Shown: positions 1 through 5,505 of the stretch, one piece after another | Layout: every line of letters begins with the position of its first letter | How positions within the stretch are numbered: the stretch's first letter is position 1 | Origin: JBEEMU01 sp043778315 | GTDB taxonomy: Bacteria; Bacteroidota; Bacteroidia; Chitinophagales; Saprospiraceae | Assembly (NCBI GenBank): GCA_043778315.1 | Contig: JAYWGJ010000230.1 | Coordinates: 1 to 6,201, forward strand | Length of the DNA stretch: 6,201 nt | Direction: 5' to 3' | Program-made: the position numbers and the translations under genes | Notes under the pieces: generated by a model | Databases searched by the model: none | What the model saw: the letters and a program-made list of their open reading frames with translations, nothing else | What the model was told of the DNA's origin: nothing

Positions 1-1254
1 CCTATCGCTACGCTGATTTCGTCGGTGATGGTAATGGGCAATTTGGGCGAGCGGTACGAGTTAGCGAGTATGAAATCGGCGGGTATTCCCTTAATCCGCG
101 TAATGATGCCTTTGTTTGGCTTATCTATATTAATAGCAGGTTTTTCGTTTGTTTCTGCCAATTGGTTGATACCGTATTCTAACCTCAAATTTAAGTCGCG
201 GCTCTACGATATTCGCAAGCAAAAACCAACTTTAAGTATCAAAGAAGGTACTTTTAATGGCGAAATGACGGGTTTTGTGTTGCGCGTAGGCAAAAAAGAG
301 AAAGACGAAAAAACGCTACACGACATATTAATATATGACCATTCGGGCAACCGCGTGAACGATAAAATGGTGCAGGCGCACAACGGCGAAATGACGTACT
401 CCAAAAATCGTCGTTTTTTATTGATGAAACTCAAAAGCGGCAACAGCTACGAAGACCTCGCGAACCGCAATAACGGCAAGCAAAATCAGTTTCCGTACCT
501 ACGCACTACCTTCGACGACTACGATTTGGTGTTCGATATGCAGCAGTTTGAAAACAACAAAACGCCCGAAGAAGCCTTCAAAAACCATCAATCTATGATG
601 ACTTTGACACAACTTTTGGCAGCTATTGATTCGCTCGAGCATGGGCGCGTTCGCAGGTTAAAAATACTGCAAGAGTACTTGCAACCTTATTTTTATTATA
701 AAACAAAAACACAACCGCCGCGCACTTTCGCGCAAGTAAATACGGCGGCTACGCCCGATAATTTTATAGAATTGTTGCCCGTAGGCGAACGTGCGCCTGC
801 TGCTAATCGCGCTATGAATTTGGCGCGCAACGTGACCGATTACTACAAAAGTTCGGAGGAGGATTTGATGACCGCGAAGCAGTCGCTCCGCGAGCATTGG
901 CTCGAGTTACACCGCAAATTTAGCATGGCGTTTGCCTGCTTAATGTTCCTATTTATAGGTGCGCCGATGGGCGCGATTATCCGAAAGGGCGGCTTTGGCT
1001 GGCCTATTTTGGTCAGTATTTTATTTTTCGTGCTGTTCGTGGTATTGAGCATTGTAGGCGAAAAATTGGGTAAAGATGGCGCAATAGTGCCATTTTTAGC
1101 CTCTTGGTTTCCTAATATGATAATGACTCCGATTAGTTTATTTATCACCTGGCAGGCAATGCAGGACTCGTCGGTATTGAACATCGATGCCTGTTTAGCA
1201 TTTGCAAAAAAGGTTTGGGGCTTTTTCAAAAAAGATAAAACCATTAAAATATAA
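1..1254 (+). CDS. LptF/LptG (YjgP/YjgQ) family LPS export permease, 5' end missing
   Basis: This is the C-terminal part of an inner-membrane permease of the LptB2FG transporter, which extracts lipopolysaccharide from the inner membrane and passes it to the periplasmic bridge. The frame is open to base 1, so the start lies outside the window; about the first 60-70 residues, with the first membrane helix, are missing. Visible codons 17-37 (ERYELASMKSAGIP) match the cytoplasmic coupling segment that contacts the LptB ATPase. A membrane helix follows at about 38-57, then a beta-rich periplasmic jellyroll region to about 195. Near the C-terminus are the family signature (LHRKFSMAFACLMFLFIGAPMGAIIRKGG, broken here at 308-331 as helix FSMAFACLMFLFIG plus APMGAIIRKGG) and two further helices at about 334-352 and 361-380. 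A mostly helical insert of roughly 85 residues (codons 214-299) separates jellyroll and last helices, as I recall from other Bacteroidota members. LptF and LptG cannot be told apart here. fdx begins 34 bases downstream on the same strand. Confidence 0.93.
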   Translation, partial: PIATLISSVMVMGNLGERYELASMKSAGIPLIRVMMPLFGLSILIAGFSFVSANWLIPYSNLKFKSRLYDIRKQKPTLSIKEGTFNGEMTGFVLRVGKKEKDEKTLHDILIYDHSGNRVNDKMVQAHNGEMTYSKNRRFLLMKLKSGNSYEDLANRNNGKQNQFPYLRTTFDDYDLVFDMQQFENNKTPEEAFKNHQSMMTLTQLLAAIDSLEHGRVRRLKILQEYLQPYFYYKTKTQPPRTFAQVNTAATPDNFIELLPVGERAPAANRAMNLARNVTDYYKSSEEDLMTAKQSLREHWLELHRKFSMAFACLMFLFIGAPMGAIIRKGGFGWPILVSILFFVLFVVLSIVGEKLGKDGAIVPFLASWFPNMIMTPISLFITWQAMQDSSVLNIDACLAFAKKVWGFFKKDKTIKI

Positions 1255-1288
1255 GTATTACATTTAATAATTTTATATATATAATAAA

Positions 1289-1624
1289 TTGGCAACCATA
1301 CATTTTAGCTTTGAAGAAAGCGACAAAGCACCCATTACGGTTAGCGTAGAAAGCGGCTATTCGATACTCGAGGCGGCGGTTCTGAATAATATTAATGTGA
1401 GTCACAACTGCGGCGGCGTGTGCGCGTGCAGCACTTGTCACGTTTACGTCAATAAAGGCGACCATCATCTCGAGGAAATTTCGGATAAGGAGGAAGATTT
1501 TATCGACCGCGCTACTAACCCACGTTTGGAGTCGCGACTGAGCTGCCAATGCGTCATCAACGACGACGATGCAGTGATAGAAGTGAGCGTTCCTGACCAA
1601 AGCGGCATCATCGCACACGAATAA
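1289..1624 (+). CDS. fdx: [2Fe-2S] ferredoxin, Isc/adrenodoxin type
   Basis: This encodes a 111-residue cytoplasmic electron carrier. In the family, Isc ferredoxin supplies electrons for assembling Fe-S clusters on the IscU scaffold. The adrenodoxin-type ligand pattern is complete: Cys41-x5-Cys47-x2-Cys50 (in NCGGVCACSTCHVYV) and Cys86 in the SRLSCQ motif near the C-terminus. Cys45 is an extra cysteine also found in E. coli Fdx, and Cys88 is a further non-ligand cysteine. Length and the acidic surface (EEISDKEEDF at 62-71) fit the family. The start is TTG at 1289: the frame has no ATG or GTG between the upstream stop (1268-1270) and the conserved N-terminal beta strand, and no internal Met at all, so a non-ATG start is forced unless ATA or ATT is used. 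No Shine-Dalgarno is present and the upstream DNA is pure A/T-rich. iscX follows 58 bases downstream, as fdx is followed by iscX in the E. coli isc operon, which supports an Isc role rather than an unrelated redox job. Confidence 0.93.
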   Translation: MATIHFSFEESDKAPITVSVESGYSILEAAVLNNINVSHNCGGVCACSTCHVYVNKGDHHLEEISDKEEDFIDRATNPRLESRLSCQCVINDDDAVIEVSVPDQSGIIAHE

Positions 1625-1682
1625 TTTTGGAATAATTTTATTCTACAATCACAATTAATCACTAATAATCAACGTTAATACC

Positions 1683-1925
1683 ATGGCATTTGAAGATTTA
1701 GACCTGCCTTACGGCTGGACTGACCACGAAGACATAGCAATAAAGCTATATGAAAAATTCGGCGACGACTTTACGGAGTCTAAAATATACCGCGTCCGCT
1801 TCACCGATTTGCTCGAGTGGGTGCTTACGTTACCTAATTTTACGGGTACGCGAGAGGAGTGCAACGAGTCGTATTTGGAGTTAATCCAATCAAAATGGGT
1901 GTACGAATGGCGAGATAGTCAATAA
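1683..1925 (+). CDS. iscX: Fe-S cluster assembly protein IscX
   Basis: This is an 80-residue acidic protein of the IscX (YfhJ) family. In E. coli, IscX binds the cysteine desulfurase IscS and iron and tunes the rate of Fe-S cluster formation. The family pattern is easy to follow: W12-T-D14 with D17-I-A19 and L22 (helix 1), VRFTDLLEWV at 38-47 (helix 2 and its conserved lead-in), the F53 after a short acidic or polar loop, and N61-E62 followed by L65-E66-x-I68-Q69 and W72 (helix 3). It is longer than the 66-residue E. coli protein because of about nine extra N-terminal residues (MAFEDLDLP), a slightly longer loop at 26-36 and a few extra C-terminal residues. The ATG at 1683 is the only plausible start and lacks a Shine-Dalgarno. 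Adjacent fdx on the same strand suggests co-transcription. iscS, iscU, iscA and hscAB are not in the window. Confidence 0.94.
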   Translation: MAFEDLDLPYGWTDHEDIAIKLYEKFGDDFTESKIYRVRFTDLLEWVLTLPNFTGTREECNESYLELIQSKWVYEWRDSQ

Positions 1926-1985
1926 AAATATACTGCTTGTAAAGTTTTATTTTTTCTTTTTATAATCAAAAAACAAATTTTTCTT

Positions 1986-2678
1986 ATGTCACAAAATAGG
2001 TTAAAAAAAACGAGTTTATGGATTGCGATACTGGCAACTACGGGTGTTGCAACTACCGCCACATTCGCGCAAGCTAAAATAAAAGAGGGCTATGTAAAAT
2101 ACGAAGTGAGTGATGTAAAGGGCGAAGGTATGGCTACAATGGCGTTGAAAAACAGCAAACAAACCTACTTTTTTAGCAAAAAACACAATAAAGTAGATGC
2201 ACAAATGGCTGGTGGCATGGTGCGCACGACCGTTGTAGGCGATAATATTACGGAGGCGAGCGTACTCTACACCGACGGCGCGGTAGGTAAAAAAATGGTA
2301 AACTATACCAAAGCCGAACGCGACAAGCAAGACAGTAAAATGGGTAAATATACCATAACGACCGATGCCAAAGTGACTAAAAATATACTCGGTTACGTTT
2401 GCACGAAGCAGATATTGCGCGGAGACGACGGCGAAATTATCGTTTTTACGACCGATAAAATCACACCTGCCAAAAATCCGTTTCGTCAGTTTGGTGATAT
2501 GAAGGGTTTTCCGCTCGAGTTTATGGTAAATCAAGGCGGCGTAGTTGCTACCTTTACGGCAAAAGAATTAGGCGGTAAAATTGGCAAAACCGAGTTTGAC
2601 GTTCCCAAAACAGGTTACGAAAAAATGACGATGCAGCAGTTCAATAAAATGTTGGGTAAATTGAGCGACGGTGAATAA
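1986..2678 (+). CDS. Secreted DUF4412-like protein
   Basis: This 230-residue protein has no known biochemical function. A signal peptide is clear: basic N-region (R5, K7, K8), hydrophobic core at about 10-27 and a signal peptidase I site after Ala30 (FAQA|K) or Ala28. The mature part resembles the Bacteroidota DUF4412 family: repeated beta strands starting with EGYVKYEV (34-41), a Lys/Met-rich middle, the G136-Y-x-C139-K motif where family members typically read GYKCKK, the phrase KGFPLEF (173-179) followed by a second Gly-rich strand, and the C-terminal YEKMTMQQFNKMLG (211-224). These similarities are from memory of the family, not from a search. The protein probably resides in the periplasm or is exported. 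Cys139 is the only cysteine in the mature chain. It follows iscX by 60 bases of A/T-rich DNA without a recognisable promoter; it may have its own. It ends just before a strong terminator shared with the convergent lipoprotein gene. Confidence 0.9.
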   Translation: MSQNRLKKTSLWIAILATTGVATTATFAQAKIKEGYVKYEVSDVKGEGMATMALKNSKQTYFFSKKHNKVDAQMAGGMVRTTVVGDNITEASVLYTDGAVGKKMVNYTKAERDKQDSKMGKYTITTDAKVTKNILGYVCTKQILRGDDGEIIVFTTDKITPAKNPFRQFGDMKGFPLEFMVNQGGVVATFTAKELGGKIGKTEFDVPKTGYEKMTMQQFNKMLGKLSDGE

Positions 2679-2699
2679 ATATAGTAATTGTTATAATAT

Positions 2700-2742
2700 A
2701 AAAAAGCGTAAAATACTGATGGTCAGTATTTTACGCTTTTTT
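2700..2742. terminator. Bidirectional intrinsic terminator
   Basis: A perfect 20-bp inverted repeat (2700-2719 with 2723-2742) encloses a three-base loop TGG. Each arm combines a six-base A or T run with GCGTAAAATACTGA or its complement, so the transcript from either strand forms a hairpin ending in a U tract (seven T on the plus strand, six on the minus strand). It lies 21 bases past the stop of the DUF4412-like gene and 24 bases past the stop of the convergent lipoprotein gene, the expected place for a shared terminator. Confidence 0.93.
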
Positions 2743-2766
2743 TGATATATAGAAAATAGAGTTAAA

Positions 2767-3873
2767 TTAGTTACATTTTGTAGTGCTTGTACCTTCAAAC
2801 CGTAGCTTACGAGTTTTCGCGCCAATCACTATTTCATTGATAACGTCGTCTTTTAGTGTAAACGCAAACGACCGCTTGATGTAGCGCGAAGAAAAAACAC
2901 CACGTCCATCACCCGAAATATTGCTGTACCGCGTAAAAATATCAGACGACGCGATGCCTGCATTATCGGCATAATTTGTCATGAATTGTGACAGTGCATC
3001 ACCCGCCGCAAGTATGCGCACATAAATCCGAATGCTACTTCCGCAGCGATACACGTCAGGGTTTTCGGGTATATTGGTTGCTAAAAACGTGGTAAATGCG
3101 TCGTTGCTAAGGCTTACCGCAAACTCCCCCGTCAGCACATTAGTCGGACGCAAGCCTTTTGCCGCCGTCCAAACTATACTTTTTGTGACAAAACGGGTCG
3201 GGTCGTTATTTTGTCGCTCGTCGTACTGTACCTCTATCTCAAGGTCAGATGCGCTAATAGTTGCTTTATTATTGATAGCGATACTCGGGTCAGTCCATTT
3301 GAAATTAATCGACCGTCCTTCCGACCACTGCAAGCCCTGCGCCGTTTGTAGCGGATTGTCTATCTGAATATCGCGAACAAGTGGTGTTTCGGCAGTATAG
3401 GTTTTGCGGGTATCGCCGTTTGTTAGCAGCAATTTGTACTTAATATTAGTACTATTTGGCGTGGTTGCGGTAAAACTTGCCAAATTCGCTGACCTTACTT
3501 TATACAACCAATTCGGTGCATTCGAAAATACGCCGCTCGCTTTTGGGAAACCCTCCAAGTTACCATCTACGCGGGTGAGCGTCACGGGCGACCCTACGGG
3601 TTGCCCTGTACTGATGTAAATAGGCTGCAGTTGCACCTGCATATTTTGGTAATAAATAGAGTCGTTGATGCCGCCTACCGTCACCGCCGAGCGGTTTTCG
3701 TCCAAATAGCCGCGCTGCACCCTAATATATTGTACAGTATCTTGCTGATTGAGCAAGCCATAAACCACGGGAATTTCCTTCCATTTGTCGGTTACTTTAA
3801 GCTCGTTCGAGCAGGAAGCGACCAAGGCTGCGATAGCGGCTACCGCTATAAGGTTTGGTATTAAGTTTTTCAT
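2767..3873 (-). CDS. Uncharacterised lipoprotein, DUF4249-like
   Basis: This 368-residue lipoprotein of unknown function is typical of Bacteroidota. An upstream in-frame ATG at 3906 exists, but the start chosen is the ATG at 3873, because it begins a proper lipoprotein signal (MKNLIPNLIAVAAIAALVAS then Cys21, lipobox VAS|C); the longer form would bury the basic N-region. The mature protein opens with a short polar linker, then IPVVYGLLNQQDTVQYIRVQ (39-58 approx.), a pattern seen in DUF4249-type and related lipoproteins, followed by many Thr/Ser-rich beta strands and GVFSSR (325-330) near the C-terminus, also common in such proteins. Two cysteines remain besides the lipid-bearing one (Cys277 and Cys367) and could form a disulfide in the periplasm or at the surface. 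No TonB-dependent receptor, the usual neighbour of many DUF4249 genes, is present. It stands alone: rplS upstream has its own terminator, and a bidirectional terminator lies 24 bases beyond the stop. The gene call is firm and the family label is moderate. Confidence 0.88.
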   Translation of the reverse strand: MKNLIPNLIAVAAIAALVASCSNELKVTDKWKEIPVVYGLLNQQDTVQYIRVQRGYLDENRSAVTVGGINDSIYYQNMQVQLQPIYISTGQPVGSPVTLTRVDGNLEGFPKASGVFSNAPNWLYKVRSANLASFTATTPNSTNIKYKLLLTNGDTRKTYTAETPLVRDIQIDNPLQTAQGLQWSEGRSINFKWTDPSIAINNKATISASDLEIEVQYDERQNNDPTRFVTKSIVWTAAKGLRPTNVLTGEFAVSLSNDAFTTFLATNIPENPDVYRCGSSIRIYVRILAAGDALSQFMTNYADNAGIASSDIFTRYSNISGDGRGVFSSRYIKRSFAFTLKDDVINEIVIGAKTRKLRFEGTSTTKCN

Positions 3874-3950
3874 TATAAGTATTTTACTACATAAAGATAG
3901 TTGCAAAAATCGTTATTTTACTAATAATAATAATATTTTTATTTAATAAC

Positions 3951-3992
3951 AAAAAAATGCTTCAATTACCTAATTGTAGATAATTGAAGCAT
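3951..3992 (-). terminator. Intrinsic terminator of rplS
   Basis: A perfect 12-bp inverted repeat (ATGCTTCAATTA at 3957-3968 with its complement at 3981-3992) encloses a 12-base loop. Read on the minus strand it is followed by seven T (complement of the A run at 3951-3957), whereas the plus strand has no T run, so it acts for minus-strand transcription. It begins 24 bases past the rplS stop. It separates rplS from the lipoprotein gene, whose start is 78 bases further on. Confidence 0.88.
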
Positions 3993-4016
3993 AAAATTAT
4001 ATTGTATAGTAAGGAA

Positions 4017-4379
4017 CTAAACCAAATGTTTAGTTGATTTTTTCTCGCGAATACGCGCTTTTTTACCCACTAACTGACGTAAGTAAAACAATTTGGCACG
4101 ACGCACTTTACCACGACGGTTAAATATAACGCTGTCGATATTTGGCGAGTTCAAAAAGAAAATACGCTCTACGCCGACACCGTTAGAGATTTTGCGAACG
4201 ATAAACGTTTTGTCGCCGCCTGCACCACGCATATTGATAACATCACCTTTGAATGCCTGAATACGCTCTTTTACACCCTCGATAATTCTATAGTTTACAG
4301 TGATATTATCGCCAGGACTGAACTGAGGGAAATTTGGTTTTTTACTGATTTCGCTGTGTACGAATTGAATTAAATCCAT
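4017..4379 (-). CDS. rplS: 50S ribosomal protein L19
   Basis: This encodes the 120-residue ribosomal protein L19, which sits at the interface of the 50S and 30S subunits and contributes to an intersubunit bridge. Family features run the full length: FSPGDNITVNYRIIEG (20-35), ERIQAFKGDVI (38-48), the signature FIVRKISNGVGVERIF (59-74), SPNIDSV (78-84) and the basic RRGKVRRAKLFYLR (88-101), ending in a lysine- and arginine-rich tail that contacts rRNA. Length matches the family (E. coli 115 residues). The ATG at 4379 lacks a Shine-Dalgarno and is preceded by A/T-rich DNA. The gene appears to be monocistronic here: a strong Bacteroidota promoter lies about 75 bases upstream and an intrinsic terminator 24 bases downstream. 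The usual bacterial partners (rpsP, rimM, trmD) are not adjacent on either side. Confidence 0.98.
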   Translation of the reverse strand: MDLIQFVHSEISKKPNFPQFSPGDNITVNYRIIEGVKERIQAFKGDVINMRGAGGDKTFIVRKISNGVGVERIFFLNSPNIDSVIFNRRGKVRRAKLFYLRQLVGKKARIREKKSTKHLV

Positions 4380-4406
4380 GATTTGTTATATAAAAAATGA
4401 TTTGTT
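4378..4406 (-). repeat. 10-bp direct repeat in the rplS leader touching the start codon
   Basis: The sequence AACAAATCAT (minus strand) occurs twice, at 4406-4397 and at 4387-4378, with starts 19 bases apart. The downstream copy ends in the first two bases of the rplS ATG. The upstream copy continues to ATT instead of ATG, and the spacing is not a multiple of three, so it does not provide an in-frame start. It may reflect a local duplication or a binding site, or be chance in A/T-rich DNA. Confidence 0.45.
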
Positions 4407-4454
4407 TTTTTTACTAAAATATAAACCTTACTTTATGTAAAACGTTATTGTCTG

Positions 4455-4485
4455 CAAAGGTAAGTATTTTTTTATTATTTGCAAA
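4455..4485 (-). promoter_or_regulatory. rplS promoter, Bacteroidota -33/-7 type
   Basis: On the minus strand TTTG (4485-4482) is followed after 19 bases by TACCTTTG (4462-4455), an exact match to the Bacteroidota consensus TTG/TTTG then TAnnTTTG. Transcription would begin around 4448-4450, giving a leader of about 70 bases before the rplS ATG. It was the only site in the window where I found both boxes at correct spacing. A short plus-strand reading frame that overlaps it (4448-4639) was judged spurious. Confidence 0.82.
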
Positions 4486-4491
4486 TATTTG

Positions 4492-4517
4492 TTTACTATT
4501 TTTTACTATTTTTTACT
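4492..4517. repeat. 10-bp-period A/T tandem repeat upstream of the rplS promoter
   Basis: The unit TTTACTATTT occurs as two full copies (4492-4501, 4502-4511) and a partial third (TTTACT, 4512-4517). Seen from rplS it places A-tracts at one-helix-turn intervals immediately upstream of the -33 box (about -43 to -70), the position of an UP element or an intrinsic bend. The function is inferred only from position. Confidence 0.6.
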
Positions 4518-4780
4518 TGCAAAGTTTATTTTTGTTTTTCGAGTATTGCAGGCAGCGTTTTGCTTATTTTTTACGTTATAAGTATATGTTTAAAATTAGA
4601 CGTGATTATCGGGAGCGAAGAAAAATAGTTAAAACGTAGCAGCTACCCTCCTAATGGAGGGGTTAGGGGAGGCTTGCGTAGGTTTAAGCTATTTTTCAAG
4701 TGTAGATAAATAATCACAACTAATTTTATTCAGCTATACAATAGAACGTTTTATTACATCATTTTATAAAATACCAAATT
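4518..4780. other. Noncoding stretch upstream of the 4781 gene
   Basis: This is A/T-rich DNA without a convincing gene or structured RNA. It contains a -7-like TATTTTTG at 4527-4534 with no -33 box at the right distance, the GC-rich palindrome described separately at 4646-4672, and about 100 bases before the ATG at 4781 that must include the promoter of that gene, which I could not identify by consensus. Confidence 0.6.
4636..4672. repeat. GC-rich palindromic intergenic element
   Basis: A compact G-rich island in A/T-rich surroundings. CCCTCC (4646-4651) and GGAGGG (4656-4661) form a 6-bp hairpin with loop TAAT. A second G block, GGGGAGG (4666-4672), could pair with the same C arm instead. 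GTAGC-A-GCTAC (4636-4646) forms a small palindrome next to it. The pattern CCTCCCCTAACCCCTCC on the minus strand resembles short dispersed palindromic repeats I recall from Bacteroidota genomes. No T run follows, so it is not a standard terminator. Confidence 0.6.
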
Positions 4781-5458
4781 ATGAATTACACAAAAAAAGT
4801 AATTTTTTGCGGCGCGATGTTGCTGCTATTGCAATGCGGCGCGTCGGCGCAAACGGTCAGCGACACTACGGCTATGGTTACGGATACTGCAAATGCAGCA
4901 CCAAAAACGGGCTTTCGCCGCGCCGTAGAAGCCGTTTTCGGTAAGCACGAGCCGATTATTCGGCGCGGCATACAACATACCGCGTTCCTGCAAAACCTAA
5001 GTGGCGTACTCGGTGCGGGCTACGATATGCGCTGGCGGACACCAATTCGTTGGGTTGATTTTGCGATTAACGGCGGCGTGGGTTACAGAGCCAATCAAAT
5101 TTTTCCGAGTATTTATGTTCAAAACTACAAACTTTATAGTGGAAATGCGGGTGCTTTCGCCCTGTTCGGCAAACGAGCCTTATCCTTCGAGTTAGGCGCG
5201 CAGGCTAGTGTATTTCATTACGAATATGACCAATTAGTTGTGCGTAGCTATGTCACTAACGAGGACACTTATGCACGACAATCAAGAAGTGATTATTTGG
5301 TCGAGATACCCGCAGGCGTTCGGTTTCAGCCTGTTACGGGTGGTTTATACGTCGCCACTAGAATGGGTTATGGTTGGTTTTTAAACAATTACCCACGGGC
5401 GAATGTGTCCATACTTATCGGATTGGGCTACACTTTTCCTACGCGTTCGCGGTCATAA
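4781..5458 (+). CDS. Secreted protein, probable outer-membrane beta-barrel, unknown function
   Basis: I do not recognise a named family for this 225-residue protein. A signal peptide is clear: K5-K6, hydrophobic core at about 7-17 and a signal peptidase I site after Ala23 (GASA|Q). Cys19 is preceded by Gln, so it is not a lipobox. After a Thr/Ala-rich linker and a basic segment (GFRRAVEAVFGKHEP), the rest alternates glycines and aromatics in a way typical of small transmembrane beta-barrels: NLSGVLGAGYDMRW, FAINGGVGYRA, AGAFALFGKRALSFELGAQA, YLVEIPAGVRFQP, GGLYVATRMGYGW and a final strand ILIGLGYTF. The last strand ends in an aromatic residue but six residues (PTRSRS) follow, which is atypical for the C-terminal beta signal. 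The ATG at 4781 has an A-rich upstream region and no Shine-Dalgarno. A lipoprotein gene follows on the same strand 47 bases downstream, so the two may form an envelope-associated operon. Gene call firm, barrel topology inferred. Confidence 0.85.
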   Translation: MNYTKKVIFCGAMLLLLQCGASAQTVSDTTAMVTDTANAAPKTGFRRAVEAVFGKHEPIIRRGIQHTAFLQNLSGVLGAGYDMRWRTPIRWVDFAINGGVGYRANQIFPSIYVQNYKLYSGNAGAFALFGKRALSFELGAQASVFHYEYDQLVVRSYVTNEDTYARQSRSDYLVEIPAGVRFQPVTGGLYVATRMGYGWFLNNYPRANVSILIGLGYTFPTRSRS

Positions 5459-5505
5459 ATACGCTCTTAAAACTTTATTTTTATCAATAAAAAAAATATT
5501 TTTCC

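Noticed and set aside
843..1295. Minus-strand 150-codon reading frame across the lptF/G gene end
   Set aside because: It is antisense to a well-conserved permease, and its sequence has no domain features of its own.
1921..1960. Possible terminator after iscX
   Set aside because: The only stem is AATAAAA with TTTTATT (A/T pairs only, 17-base loop). A T-rich tract follows, but the stem is too weak to call.
2016..2534. Minus-strand 172-codon reading frame
   Set aside because: It is fully antisense to the DUF4412-like gene with its clear signal peptide and family motifs, and its composition is that of a shadow frame.
3032..3864. Three plus-strand reading frames inside the lipoprotein gene
   Set aside because: All are antisense to a continuous 368-residue lipoprotein with a proper lipobox, and none has domain features.
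3874..3906. Upstream ATG extending the lipoprotein by 11 residues
   Set aside because: The extension would place extra residues, including a cysteine, before the basic N-region of a normal lipoprotein signal peptide; the ATG at 3873 gives the standard form.
4527..4534. Plus-strand -7-like box TATTTTTG
   Set aside because: No TTG lies about 19-21 bases upstream, and the next gene starts about 250 bases away.
4448..4639. Plus-strand 63-codon reading frame starting with TTG
   Set aside because: It covers the rplS promoter and the A/T tandem repeat, has a Phe/Leu- and Tyr-rich composition expected from T-rich DNA, and has no recognisable initiation context.
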